Of a stretch of DNA of 64,000 nt, positions 27,250-36,655 are shown piece by piece (the stretch's first letter is position 1; each line of letters begins with the position of its first letter). A model generated the notes under the pieces. It was not told the DNA's origin. It did no database searches and saw nothing but the letters and a program-made list of their open reading frames with translations. Position numbers and translations under genes: made by a program. Source of the DNA: CAZUGA01 sp964619885 (GTDB lineage: Bacteria > Pseudomonadota > Gammaproteobacteria > Methylococcales > UBA1147); assembly GCA_964619885.1 (NCBI GenBank), contig CAZUGA010000008.1, positions 1 to 64,000 on the forward strand, read 5' to 3'.

Positions 27250-27834
27250 TTAGGTTAATGGTTTCTGGCCAATATAGCAGGCCTCGTTACGCAAACCTTT
27301 TGATAGATCCCCCACGCTTGAAACATTGTAATAAACCCTGGGGATTAATGCGGAAAACATAGACAATAATTCATTTTCAGCGAGCAGGTAATCAGGATTG
27401 GAGGGCCCGATTTTTACGTCTTTTCCGACCACAAAAGTTTGATAATACAACAAACCACCAGGCTTGAGGGCAGATACAATCGAAGCACTGATAGTGCGAT
27501 CCAAAAAACGGCTGGCAACGATGACATCGAAACAATCTCGGGGGAATAAAACCAATGCCACATCTCGAACTTCTGCATTAAGATTGAGGCTCCAATCTTG
27601 CTTAATATTATTAAGTTTTGCAACCGCAACCGGTGAAATATCCCAAGCCAGGGTTTTCAACCCACAAGACGCCAAAAAACACGCATTTCCACCTTTTCCA
27701 CACGCGATTTCAAGAGCCGTTCCGGAACCGGGTAGTAAATAGGAGAATTCCGCTAAAACAAAAGCAGGCAGTGGCAGCTCTAGGCTCTCATTTTTCGCAT
27801 GAATCCGGTCCCATTTATTTTGAATTTCATTCAT
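27250..27834 (-). CDS. Class I SAM-dependent methyltransferase (TehB/thiopurine type)
   Basis: A 194-residue methyltransferase. The N-terminus NKWDRIHAKN, motif I ALEIACGKGGNACFLA, AWDISPVA at strand 2 and the late block ALKPGGLLYYQTF match the TehB-like group, which methylates small molecules such as oxyanions or thiols. Substrate is unknown. ATG at 27834 is preferred over TTG at 27837. It lies between the ntrX-like gene (upstream, 52 bases) and the rhodanese (downstream, 28 bases), so these may share a transcript. No tellurite genes are present, so tellurite resistance should not be read from the fold. Confidence 0.86.
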   Translation of the reverse strand: MNEIQNKWDRIHAKNESLELPLPAFVLAEFSYLLPGSGTALEIACGKGGNACFLASCGLKTLAWDISPVAVAKLNNIKQDWSLNLNAEVRDVALVLFPRDCFDVIVASRFLDRTISASIVSALKPGGLLYYQTFVVGKDVKIGPSNPDYLLAENELLSMFSALIPRVYYNVSSVGDLSKGLRNEACYIGQKPLT

Positions 27835-27886
27835 CAATATTCATAGCCCGTCAATCCCATAAAGCAAAATCCATTAATTCCAGATT

Positions 27887-29248
27887 CTACTTCTTTTCTT
27901 TAAACTTAATCCCCAAAGAATGCAGCTTTCTATAAAGGTGGGTTCGCTCCATACCGATCGCCGAAGATAGCTTTGCTACACTACCGTTACTGCGTTGAAG
28001 GTGGTATTCCAAATACGCCTTTTCAAAATGCTCACGGGCTTCTTTGATCGGAAGGCCATAAAATTCCGGATGATCGGTGGAGTGCACAACACTTGCCGAA
28101 CCCAAGGCCATCTTAACCTCGTCCAATTCGATCTCTTCACCGCTGCCAAGAATCAACAATCGTTGCACCAGATTTTTCAATTCCCGGATATTGCCGTACC
28201 AAGGGTAATTTCGAAGAAAATTCTGTACTGGCACCGTGAAACGCCGGAACGGTACTTTCTCCCGTTGGATGAAATAATCGATATAAAAATTGAGTAATTC
28301 TGGAATATCTTCGCTGTGTTCCCGCAACGGCGGGATCGTAAGAGACACAACGTTCAACAGATAGAATAGATCCCGACGAAAACGTCCGGCATGTATTTCA
28401 TCTTCCAGCGATCGGCGGGTTGATGCGATGACCCGAACATCCACGTGGACCTGCTCACTGCCACCGACGCGAAGGAATGAACGCGATTCCAGTACACTCA
28501 ACAAGCGCAGTTGCATTTCGTCGTCCATATCGCCGACTTCCCCCAGATAAAGCGTGCCCCCGTGTGCTTGCTCCAGCAGACCGTAATGAACCCGGGAAAC
28601 CTCCTCCTTACCAAAGAATTCAACCGCCGAATACTCGGGAGCAATAGTACCCACGGCGACGTCGATGAAGGGACCTTCCCGACGGCTGCTGTTCACATGA
28701 AGGTAGCGCGCGAAACTTTCTTTGCCAGAACCAGGCTCTCCGGTTAACAACACTCGAGTATCATGCTGCGACAGACGTTTAACCTGGTCTTTCAGACGTT
28801 CTATCGTGGCGCTTTTGCCTATAGGCTCAACATAGTCGTAGGCGTGCTGTTTCAAACCTAGATTTTCTTGCGTCAGATCGCTGGATTCCAACGCACGTTC
28901 TACAGTTAATAACAATTTTGCCAACGACAACGGCTTTTCCAGGAAATCGTAGGCACCTAGCCGCGTGGCCTCGACCGCAGTCTCAACCGTACCATGCCCA
29001 GACATCATAATGACTGGACTATTTGAATCACCCTCCTCCAACCATTCTTTGAGCAAACTGATACCGTCCGTATCAGGCATCCAAATATCCAATAGGATTA
29101 ATTCTGGTTTGCGCTGACGCCAAGATTGACGGGCACTCTCAGCATTTTCGGCCATCGAAACTTCGTAGCCTTCATCCTGCAAAATTTCCTGGACCAATTG
29201 ACGAATATCGATTTCATCATCGACCACCAGAATATAAGGCTTAGCCAC
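27887..29248 (-). CDS. NtrX-like response regulator lacking GAFTGA and the Walker B aspartate
   Basis: A 453-residue response regulator: receiver (1-120, D54), AAA+ domain and Fis-type HTH (near 420-450). Walker A GEPGSGKE (170-177) is intact, but the sigma-54 contact motif GAFTGA is absent, with a short loop (about residues 212-220) in its place, and Walker B reads YLGEVGD, with G236 where Asp is expected. So it probably does not drive sigma-54 promoters and may bind DNA in another way. NtrX proteins of Alphaproteobacteria also lack GAFTGA. GTG start, overlapping the end of ntrY by 8 bases. NtrY is its partner kinase. Confidence 0.9.
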   Translation of the reverse strand: MAKPYILVVDDEIDIRQLVQEILQDEGYEVSMAENAESARQSWRQRKPELILLDIWMPDTDGISLLKEWLEEGDSNSPVIMMSGHGTVETAVEATRLGAYDFLEKPLSLAKLLLTVERALESSDLTQENLGLKQHAYDYVEPIGKSATIERLKDQVKRLSQHDTRVLLTGEPGSGKESFARYLHVNSSRREGPFIDVAVGTIAPEYSAVEFFGKEEVSRVHYGLLEQAHGGTLYLGEVGDMDDEMQLRLLSVLESRSFLRVGGSEQVHVDVRVIASTRRSLEDEIHAGRFRRDLFYLLNVVSLTIPPLREHSEDIPELLNFYIDYFIQREKVPFRRFTVPVQNFLRNYPWYGNIRELKNLVQRLLILGSGEEIELDEVKMALGSASVVHSTDHPEFYGLPIKEAREHFEKAYLEYHLQRSNGSVAKLSSAIGMERTHLYRKLHSLGIKFKEKK

Positions 29249-31436
29249 TCTCCTTCTCTCCTTCTACATACTCCAACTTTGCAACACTTTCCACCAACGG
29301 CAGGCGAATTACCACCCGCGCACCTGAACGATACTCAGTATCGATGAAGATTATGCCACCATGCTCTTCGATTATCTTCTTTACGATGGCCAAACCCAAG
29401 CCCGTCCCTTTTACTTTGTTGGTTACATACGGTTCAAATACCTTATCTACCTGATCAATCGATATCCCGGGACCATTGTCAGCAATACTCAGCTCGACAT
29501 AATTCGAACCTTGTTTACGGACCTTACTCGACGTAATCAGGACACTCCCATCGGCGACCGATTCCAATGCCTCAGTGGTATTTTTAATCAAATTGTGCAA
29601 TACCTGGCGCAAACGTATTGGATCGGCATCTATCTCGGGCAACTCTTCGTCCAATGATTTTTTTAAACATAAACCAGACTGCGAAGGATATAGTGTCAAC
29701 ACCTCCAAAATCAGCGCATTCAGATTTAATTTCTTCAACCGCCGTTCGGGAGGCCGGGCATATGCCGAAAACGCATTGACCATAGTTTTCATCGCCTCAA
29801 CCTGTTGCACTATTGTATCGGTCGCACGATTCAGCATCTTCGCATCGGTTGCTTCAAGTTTTTCGCCCAACTTTAATTTGATCCGTTCCGCGGAAAGCTG
29901 GATCGGAGTCAACGGATTTTTAATTTCGTGGGCCAATCGTTGGGCAACTTCCCCCCATGCGGCATTCCGTTGGGCACGAATCAAATCGGTCATATCGTCA
30001 AATACCATAACTGCACCAGTACGATGGCCGTAACTGGAAAAAATCGGTGCACCCCGGCATATCAGTTCCTGGCGGCCGTTGCGTCCCATAAATGCGATTT
30101 CATCCCGCCACATGGCTTGGGCCTGTTCTAATCGATGTTGCAAAACATCAACAAGATTTTCCAGATTGGGGTAATCAGCACTAAATGCGGCCAGACGCTT
30201 CCCGGTGTAATGGTTAAAATCGACACCAAGTATTGAATCGGCGGCTTGATTAGCGGTACGCAATCTATACCGCGCATCAAAACTCAATACCCCGGAAGTA
30301 AGATTGCCTAGTACGGATTCCAGATAAGCACGTTGATTTTCAACTTCCATCCGGGAACGATCGGCTTCATCGCGTGTTTGTGCCAAACGTTCGGTCATTT
30401 CATTGAACGATTCTACTAGAAAACCCCACTCATCGTGGCTCATCACCGGCAATCGCTGTCCATAATCGCCTGCTCCGACCGCCATGGTTCCTAATGCCAA
30501 ATCCCGTACTGGCGCAACGATTCGTCGAATACTGACAAATGCAACCCATATCGCGGCAAGCAAGCTGAGTAATAAAACCAATGAAAGGGTCAACGAGAAA
30601 CTCGTTTTTAAAGAATCCCGTAAATAATTCATCTCTTTATAGCGGCCATAAGCAGATTCAACCGTATTGGCCAAAGCCCGAATCCTCAATGGCACTGGGT
30701 ATAGCGCGTGCAAATACCTAAGATTTTCCGGTCCAACCGCGACCAAGGTACGGATACTCATTTCTCCGTCGCCCAAAGAATCGAGACCAACATATGCCTT
30801 CCCATGCTTTAACTGAGAAACAATACTGTCCGCAGGAAGACTGGGAACAATGGACTCAGGATAGGCGCTACTAAATGCGATAATCCGGCCTCTTTTGCTG
30901 AATAAGGTTAATTCTGTCGCTGAAGACTGATTACGTATTTCTTCCAAATCTATCGTGGCCAAAGAATCTGGCGTCGAAGCCAATTGTTCGCCCATTTTCT
31001 TTGTTTCTTTTAGTAATTGCCCCATTCGTTGATCCAATGCAGCCTGGCTCAGCTCCAATGCATCTTCCATGGCCTGGTCAATTTGTACATCAAACCAGCT
31101 ATCTATTCCTTGGTGCAAAAACTGCATTGAATAATAAAATACGATTGACGCGGGAGCCATAGATAACAACACAAACAGAAAGACCATGCGCAACGTCAAC
31201 CGGGAACCGGCCTTACGTTTTCGAACCTGACGCACAACCGCATGGATATTGGCCGCCACTAACGCCAATAACAGCAATGACCCTAACGTATTAATTAATA
31301 ACAACCAGGAGTACATTTCACCCAGACCGGTTGGATCCTGGGTGGCCGAACTCATCAAATGCAGGGACAGCAGTATCGCCCCGAATACAATGACGACGGT
31401 AATGCTAACCGGCGGTTTTATTCTTCCAGCCGCCAT
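29241..31436 (-). CDS. NtrY-like sensor histidine kinase
   Basis: A 731-residue membrane kinase. Three or so N-terminal transmembrane helices (about 10-30, 40-65 and 85-105) are followed by an extracytoplasmic region to about 280, another helix, HAMP, PAS (near 370-480) and the HisKA domain with QRLAHEIKNPLTPIQ, whose His is the phospho-site. The HATPase domain has NLIKNTTEAL, DNGPGIS and GTGLGLAIVKKI. This order is that of NtrY, the partner of NtrX. It lies in the def-fmt-rsmB-DUF4390 unit and overlaps DUF4390 upstream (19 bases) and ntrX downstream (8 bases). The signal sensed is unknown. Confidence 0.92.
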   Translation of the reverse strand: MAAGRIKPPVSITVVIVFGAILLSLHLMSSATQDPTGLGEMYSWLLLINTLGSLLLLALVAANIHAVVRQVRKRKAGSRLTLRMVFLFVLLSMAPASIVFYYSMQFLHQGIDSWFDVQIDQAMEDALELSQAALDQRMGQLLKETKKMGEQLASTPDSLATIDLEEIRNQSSATELTLFSKRGRIIAFSSAYPESIVPSLPADSIVSQLKHGKAYVGLDSLGDGEMSIRTLVAVGPENLRYLHALYPVPLRIRALANTVESAYGRYKEMNYLRDSLKTSFSLTLSLVLLLSLLAAIWVAFVSIRRIVAPVRDLALGTMAVGAGDYGQRLPVMSHDEWGFLVESFNEMTERLAQTRDEADRSRMEVENQRAYLESVLGNLTSGVLSFDARYRLRTANQAADSILGVDFNHYTGKRLAAFSADYPNLENLVDVLQHRLEQAQAMWRDEIAFMGRNGRQELICRGAPIFSSYGHRTGAVMVFDDMTDLIRAQRNAAWGEVAQRLAHEIKNPLTPIQLSAERIKLKLGEKLEATDAKMLNRATDTIVQQVEAMKTMVNAFSAYARPPERRLKKLNLNALILEVLTLYPSQSGLCLKKSLDEELPEIDADPIRLRQVLHNLIKNTTEALESVADGSVLITSSKVRKQGSNYVELSIADNGPGISIDQVDKVFEPYVTNKVKGTGLGLAIVKKIIEEHGGIIFIDTEYRSGARVVIRLPLVESVAKLEYVEGEKESG

Positions 31437-31975
31437 TTGTACCAGCCACTACTGATATACCATTGCGGTATTACGTATGCAACCGACCGCAGCGGTAATG
31501 GCAACGCCTCAATATCCAGCGAAACCTTCATTTGCGCAATGTAGCTATCTTCAGCCGAAATCTCCGCGGCGCTCAATAACGGTACGTCACGAATTTGCCC
31601 CATCGCAACCAAAGCATTTCCCAACTCTGCAAAATTTTGCTGTTGCCCCAAGCTTTCGCTGACAACTCTAAAACGTCTAGGTAATGCGTGATAGCTCAAT
31701 CGAAAGCGAATTCTGCGGCTAACAATGGTTTTGTTCCAGACGTATTTTCGGTAACGGTAAAGTTTTACCCTCACCGTCACAGTTAGGGGTACACCGTTCT
31801 GTAGCGCATCCAATGCTTTCGGGCTAAAACGATAATTAATATCCGCGTTTAATACATAATTTTGTTGCCGCTTGACCACTTCAGCCCGCTCAACTTCTAT
31901 TCCGTAATCAGCGGCTGAACTTGCGCCAGAGCAAAACAAGGCGCACAGAAACAACAGCGGTCTGATTAGATTCAT
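31418..31975 (-). CDS. DUF4390 family exported protein
   Basis: A 185-residue protein with an N-terminal signal (LIRPLLFLCALFCSGASSAA) and a periplasmic domain of beta-rich pattern typical of DUF4390 (LNADINYRFSPKALDALQNG, KLYRYRKYVW, RFRLSYHALPRRFRV). Function is unknown, but the gene almost always precedes ntrY in this operon, so a role in the NtrY signal is plausible. ATG at 31975 is set by AAGGAG about 10 bases upstream. The open frame runs on to 32047 without a good site. It overlaps ntrY by 19 bases. Confidence 0.85.
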   Translation of the reverse strand: MNLIRPLLFLCALFCSGASSAADYGIEVERAEVVKRQQNYVLNADINYRFSPKALDALQNGVPLTVTVRVKLYRYRKYVWNKTIVSRRIRFRLSYHALPRRFRVVSESLGQQQNFAELGNALVAMGQIRDVPLLSAAEISAEDSYIAQMKVSLDIEALPLPLRSVAYVIPQWYISSGWYKWRLEE

Positions 31976-32204
31976 GCTCCGCGGCTCCTTAAGAAAAGGT
32001 ATAAGATTTTCGTACAATATTTTGCGCGCGTCGCCAAAATCAAGCATTACCCCGTTATGAAATGTATATTTATTCCCTTAGTATTAGAGATTCGTACTGA
32101 AAATACACTAAGCTACAGACGGTTCCCTAATTCTGTAATCTAGAAGCCCATCGTGGATACCTAATAACATCAGGGTAATCCTATGATCAATCAATTAAGA
32201 CTAG

Positions 32205-32230
32205 TTAATCATCTTTTAGACGATGATTAA
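32205..32230. repeat. Perfect 9-bp inverted repeat between rsmB and DUF4390
   Basis: TTAATCATC (32205-32213) is repeated inverted as GATGATTAA (32222-32230) around an 8-base loop. It follows rsmB on the minus strand by about 33 bases and precedes DUF4390 by 230. Stem is AT-rich and no T-run follows, so it is a weak terminator at best. It may be an operator. The 215-base gap it lies in (32048-32262) is unusual inside this unit and could hold a promoter for DUF4390-ntrYX. Confidence 0.45.
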
Positions 32231-32262
32231 AGCACTATAAGCACCGTACCGGATGGAATGGC

Positions 32263-33567
32263 CTAAGACGAGACTTTCTTCAATTTCGCATAATAAAAAC
32301 CATCCATGTCGAGATCGCCCGTTATTATCTGCCTGCCAAATGGTTGCTTCACGCCCCAATCGGCGTTAATGGGTAAAGATTTTGCCTGTTTGTTGTCTGC
32401 CAAAAACCGGGTAATTTGGTCACAATTCTCTTGTTTGAGTATTGAGCAAGTTGAATATAGCATCACACCACCGACCGCGAGCATCAACCAGGCAGCTCTT
32501 AGCAGGCGTTGTTGCAACTCGCATAGATTCTCGATATCTGTAGCGCTTCGTAGGATTTTGATATCGGGATGCCGGCGTATAACGCCTGTTGCCGAACATG
32601 GTGCGTCCAACAAAATTCGATCAAACGGAATCCCGTGCCACCATGTATCGGGCTGGGACACATCCGCTACAATAATTTTAGCCGCGCAACCCAACCGGTT
32701 GAGATCTTGCTCAATTCGTGTAGCGCGATCCGCATCAATATCAACCGCTAACAATTCACCCACAGACGGACATCGCTGCAAAATATGCGTTGCTTTTCCA
32801 CCCGGCGCAGCACAGGCATCCAGTACTTTCTGGCCAGGCTTTAGGTCAAGCAAGTCGACGGCAAGTTGAGCTGCGGCGTCCTGCACCGAAACGTGTCCAT
32901 CGGAAAACCCCGGCAACCGGCTAACGTCTACAGGGGATTCCAATATTAGTGCATCGGCCACGGTTTCCATTGTTTGCGCCGAAATTCCAACTTTGGATAA
33001 ATTCTCGAGGTACTGGCCTTGGGTCATCTTCTGTCGGTTAACCCGTAGCACCATAGGCGGATGCATATTATTGGCTCGCATGATGTCGTCGGCAAAATCC
33101 GGCCAATTTTTCCGCAATTCGCACGACAACCACCGAGGATGCGCCGACTTACCGTCGAGTGATTGATCAGCCAATGCATCGAACTTACCAGGATTACGCA
33201 GGTAATTTCGCAAAATACCGTTTAGTAATGACTTAGCCCAGATTTTTTTACCGGCAGCCTCAACGGTTTCGGAGACGGCTGCATGCGGCTTAACTCGGGT
33301 ATAACCGATTTGGTACAACCCAAGCAATGCGAGGATCTTGATATTCGCATCCTTGTTACGCAAAGGCTTACGCAATAAATGTGTCAGTATCGCATCCAAC
33401 CTGTAATACCACCTCAGAGTCCCGTAGCAGATGGATCGCACGAACGCTCTGTCCTGCTCCGAAGAAGCCTTACCGTCTAGCTCCGTCAACGCAGTATTCA
33501 AAGAGCGACGCTCTACGATAACCCGGCGCAAAATTCGAGCCGCAATGACCCGCGAGTTCAAAACCAC
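32263..33567 (-). CDS. rsmB: 16S rRNA m5C967 methyltransferase
   Basis: RsmB methylates C967 of 16S rRNA with SAM. The 434 residues match the family: an N-terminal NusB-like helical domain (ALLGLYQIGYTR region) and a C-terminal Rossmann methyltransferase domain with SAM motif CAAPGGKATHIL, DAPCSATGVIRRHPDIK, where one cysteine helps release, and STCSILKQEN with the catalytic cysteine. GTG start. It follows fmt, 143 bases away, in the usual def-fmt-rsmB order. The downstream gene DUF4390 is 287 bases away. Confidence 0.95.
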   Translation of the reverse strand: MVLNSRVIAARILRRVIVERRSLNTALTELDGKASSEQDRAFVRSICYGTLRWYYRLDAILTHLLRKPLRNKDANIKILALLGLYQIGYTRVKPHAAVSETVEAAGKKIWAKSLLNGILRNYLRNPGKFDALADQSLDGKSAHPRWLSCELRKNWPDFADDIMRANNMHPPMVLRVNRQKMTQGQYLENLSKVGISAQTMETVADALILESPVDVSRLPGFSDGHVSVQDAAAQLAVDLLDLKPGQKVLDACAAPGGKATHILQRCPSVGELLAVDIDADRATRIEQDLNRLGCAAKIIVADVSQPDTWWHGIPFDRILLDAPCSATGVIRRHPDIKILRSATDIENLCELQQRLLRAAWLMLAVGGVMLYSTCSILKQENCDQITRFLADNKQAKSLPINADWGVKQPFGRQIITGDLDMDGFYYAKLKKVSS

Positions 33568-33710
33568 ATGGAAAAAAAATGTGTAGACAGAAAAAACACG
33601 TCAAAAGTTAGAATCAATCAATGCATTCATTAAAACCCACCGGGGGCATTGTAGGTATTTCCCAAAAACCTTACCTTGTCGGTGAAAAATTAAATTAACA
33701 ATATGAATCA

Positions 33711-34637
33711 TTACGCCAGTTTCAGTCCATCGACCGGATGCGCATTCAAAAATGCATCGACCGGCATGCGTTTTCCACCCGGTATCTGCACTTCCAGAAG
33801 TCGCAAGACGCCATTGCCGGTTGCAACATCGAAAAACTTACCGCGGCGAGGCAACACCAAACCCGGTTCATGATCAGAATCTTCGCTCAACGCTTCTGCT
33901 CGCCAGATCCTCAATACCTTGTTCCCCATTGACGTTTGCGCCACTGGCCATGAATTTAGACCCTGGACGTGTCTCTGTAATTGATAAGCTGGTTTAGTCC
34001 AATCTATCAATGCTTCTTGTTTTGACAACTTGTCTGCATAGCTTGCCTGTAAATCATCTTGTCTTTTCGCATTGATCTCTCCACTTTCTAACCTGGGTAG
34101 AACATCCCGCAAAGCATCCGCACCCAACACCGCCAATCGATCGTGCAGTTCCGAAGCGGTTTCAAATTCACCAATCGAGCATTCCTTTTTATCAACCACC
34201 GGTCCCGTATCCAAACCCAATTCCATCTGCATAATGGTCACGCCAGTGCGTTCATCTCCGGCCAACACTGACCTTTGGATCGGGGCCGCACCGCGCCATT
34301 TTGGCAATAACGAAGCATGAACATTAATGCAACCCAATCTGGGTGTATCGAGAACCACTTGCGGTAGAATCAATCCATAGGCGATAACGACCATCAAATC
34401 TGCCTCAAATTCCTCCAATTGAGCAATATCGGATCCTTTTCGAAACGATTCGGGCTGAATTACCGTCAATTCGTTCTGGATGGCCAATGCTTTGACAGAA
34501 CTCTGCTTTAAAGTTCGACCTCGCCCGGCCGGTCTATCAGGTTGGGTGTATACCGCGCAGATACTATGCCCGGAGTGTAACAGCATTTCCAAAGTGGGCA
34601 CTGAGAAATCCGGTGTTCCGGCAAATATGACTTTCAT
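33711..34637 (-). CDS. fmt: Methionyl-tRNA formyltransferase
   Basis: Fmt adds formyl from 10-formyl-tetrahydrofolate to the initiator Met-tRNA. The 308-residue product has the family N-terminus VIFAGTPDFSVPTLEML, the formyl-folate site with HASLLPKWRGAAPIQ and the GDERTGVTIMQM block, then the C-terminal OB-fold domain (GNGVLRLLEVQIPGGKRM). ATG start. It lies between def (upstream) and rsmB (downstream). The 312-base gap to def is unusually long for this pair. Confidence 0.97.
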   Translation of the reverse strand: MKVIFAGTPDFSVPTLEMLLHSGHSICAVYTQPDRPAGRGRTLKQSSVKALAIQNELTVIQPESFRKGSDIAQLEEFEADLMVVIAYGLILPQVVLDTPRLGCINVHASLLPKWRGAAPIQRSVLAGDERTGVTIMQMELGLDTGPVVDKKECSIGEFETASELHDRLAVLGADALRDVLPRLESGEINAKRQDDLQASYADKLSKQEALIDWTKPAYQLQRHVQGLNSWPVAQTSMGNKVLRIWRAEALSEDSDHEPGLVLPRRGKFFDVATGNGVLRLLEVQIPGGKRMPVDAFLNAHPVDGLKLA

Positions 34638-34949
34638 AGAGAATCAAAAATTAGTTCTAGGTAGATGCCATCGAATCAACTTTGCTCATTTGATCCATTC
34701 ACCAATAATTGTTGTCGCAACGAACATTTAATCTTGAACCATTTATCCAGTGCTATCGAGCTTAATAAGTTGTCTTGGAAATTGCTTTCAAGCGAAAACC
34801 AACCCGAACCGTTCTTTAATATATGAATATAGATTCTAACCCTTACAGAAACTTCCAAAGTTCGCTTGGGATATCGGATAGCATGAGATTTAGCCCATCA
34901 TTTTTGGCCATGAACTAACCCATAAATCGACTATTAATTTTGGTCAAAC
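34638..34949. other. Intergenic gap between def and fmt
   Basis: These 312 bases separate two genes that are normally tightly packed. A 60-codon open frame on the minus strand (34676-34858, TTG start) has no recognisable product, and I do not call it. A short hairpin (AACTT-TGG-AAGTT) is at about 34849-34861. I see no convincing promoter or terminator. Confidence 0.4.
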
Positions 34950-35483
34950 TCAAATTGCTTTACTCGCAGTTCCGCCTGACCCACGATCCAGCCGATGTGC
35001 TTTGAGCAATTTTTTGCGAATCCGTTGCCGCTTAAGCGCCGATAAATAATCAACAAATAACTTACCTTTTAAGTGGTCCATCTCATGCTGAATACAAACC
35101 GCTAGCAAACCCTCAGCGTCCATTTCGAATACTTCTCCGTTACGATCCAAAGCATTTATTCGAATATTTTCGGCACGCGTTACCTTTTCAAAAAAACCCG
35201 GCACCGACAAACAACCTTCCTCGGACTCCTCAACACCTTCATTTTTTGTTATTTCCGGATTGATCAGGCATAGCGGTGAATCTTTTTCCTCGCTCACGTC
35301 CATAACGATAATACGCTGATGTATATCAACTTGAGTCGCCGCCAAGCCGACACCGGAAGCTTCGTACATCGTTTCAAACATATCGTCGATAATCTGCCTC
35401 ACCGAGTTGTCCACATTCTCGACAGCAACGGCTTTTGTTCGCAGGCGCTCGTCCGGAAATTCAAGAATATTCAATAAAGCCAT
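34950..35483 (-). CDS. def: Peptide deformylase
   Basis: Def removes the N-formyl group of new proteins, with a metal ion. The 177-residue product holds the three metal-site motifs: GVGLAATQVD, EEGCLSVPG with its cysteine ligand, and QHEMDHLKG (HExxH). Length is normal for bacterial Def. ATG at 35483 is chosen since GAGAG ends six bases upstream, while ATG at 35489 abuts it. It begins the def-fmt-rsmB unit and is divergent from the LysM protein gene across 131 bases. Proper pairing with fmt is expected, as both act on formyl-methionine. Confidence 0.96.
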   Translation of the reverse strand: MALLNILEFPDERLRTKAVAVENVDNSVRQIIDDMFETMYEASGVGLAATQVDIHQRIIVMDVSEEKDSPLCLINPEITKNEGVEESEEGCLSVPGFFEKVTRAENIRINALDRNGEVFEMDAEGLLAVCIQHEMDHLKGKLFVDYLSALKRQRIRKKLLKAHRLDRGSGGTASKAI

Positions 35484-35614
35484 AACCATCTCTCAATTTT
35501 GCACGATCTTAATGCTGGAATTTTAGCTGAAATCATCTAGACTTTGGAAGCAAGTTAATTTCCGAACGCCGTATAACGGTTTTGCGAGCCGCGACTAACT
35601 TAAGGGTAATAAAT

Positions 35615-36655
35615 ATGTTTTTCCGATCAATCATCGCGTTTTTGATCTGCTGCCTGACCAGCATCGCCGCCATTGCTGATGAGCTGGCGCTTAATCCGTC
35701 GCATCCAGATCGATACACCGTCGTAAAAGGCGATACGTTGTGGGATATCTCTGGGATGTTTCTCAAAGACCCTTGGAGATGGCCCGACATCTGGCACAAT
35801 AATCCACAGATCAAAGATCCGCACTGGATTTATCCGGGTGATATCGTCAGCTTAACGTACCACAATGGGAAACCGAGGTTAAGTGTAGACCGCGGAGGAA
35901 GCGTTGGCGCAAATGGACGACTTTCACCCCGTGTCAGAGCTGAAGATCTTGAGGAACCTATTCCTCTGATTCCCATCGATGCGATTAAACAGTTTTTAAC
36001 ATCACCCCGTGTCGTTACCCAATCGGAAATACAAAAAGCGCCGTATATCGTAGATATCGCCGGCGAACATATAGTCGCTGGCGCGGGCGAACAAATCTAT
36101 GTTCGCTCAATCGAAGACGCCTCCGTTAACGGTTATATGGTTTTTAGACCGGGGATCGCTTATAGAGATCCCGTAACCGGCGATCATTTGGGCAATGAAG
36201 CGCTTTATGTAGCCGATACCAATTTGCTCAGAACTGGCGACCCGGCCACATTACTTTTGACCAGTACAGAACGGGAAACGTTGGTAGGGGATAGACTTTT
36301 ACCTGTCATTGAAGAACAAATTCAGCTGAGTTACCAACCTCGCGCACCTAAAACCCAGATTAATGGTCAGATTATAAGTGTTCTCGGGGGTGTTTCGCAG
36401 ATCGGACAATATAATGTTGTAGTTATCGATCGAGGAATTGCTGATGGCATCGAATCCGGTCACGTACTGGCAATTATGCAATCGGATGGAATTATACGCG
36501 ACACCGCGCTGGGATTTACATCTCAAAAAATACAAATGCCTGACGAGTACGCCGGTGTGTTGTTGGTATTCAGACCATTTGAACGCGTCAGTTATGCGCT
36601 GGTCATGAAAGCCACCAGTGCACTTCACGTCATGGATAAGGTACAAACGCCCTAA
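35615..36655 (+). CDS. LysM-domain exported protein
   Basis: A 346-residue exported protein with a signal peptide (FFRSIIAFLICCLTSIAAIA) and one LysM domain at about 33-80 (YTVVKGDTLWDIS, then IYPGDIVSL), which binds peptidoglycan. The C-terminal 250 residues form a domain seen in LysM proteins of this locus, next to dprA in Gammaproteobacteria. It lacks a visible enzyme motif. ATG at 35615 follows AAGGG eight bases upstream, and the longer frame from 35582 lacks a good site. Divergent from def. It overlaps dprA downstream by 38 bases, so they are cotranscribed. Confidence 0.88.
   Translation: MFFRSIIAFLICCLTSIAAIADELALNPSHPDRYTVVKGDTLWDISGMFLKDPWRWPDIWHNNPQIKDPHWIYPGDIVSLTYHNGKPRLSVDRGGSVGANGRLSPRVRAEDLEEPIPLIPIDAIKQFLTSPRVVTQSEIQKAPYIVDIAGEHIVAGAGEQIYVRSIEDASVNGYMVFRPGIAYRDPVTGDHLGNEALYVADTNLLRTGDPATLLLTSTERETLVGDRLLPVIEEQIQLSYQPRAPKTQINGQIISVLGGVSQIGQYNVVVIDRGIADGIESGHVLAIMQSDGIIRDTALGFTSQKIQMPDEYAGVLLVFRPFERVSYALVMKATSALHVMDKVQTP

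Noticed and set aside
32306..32869. 187-codon open frame on the plus strand
   Set aside because: It is antisense to rsmB, whose catalytic motifs are intact on the other strand.
34676..34858. 60-codon open frame on the minus strand between def and fmt
   Set aside because: TTG start without a ribosome site and no recognisable pattern. I describe the gap and do not call a gene.
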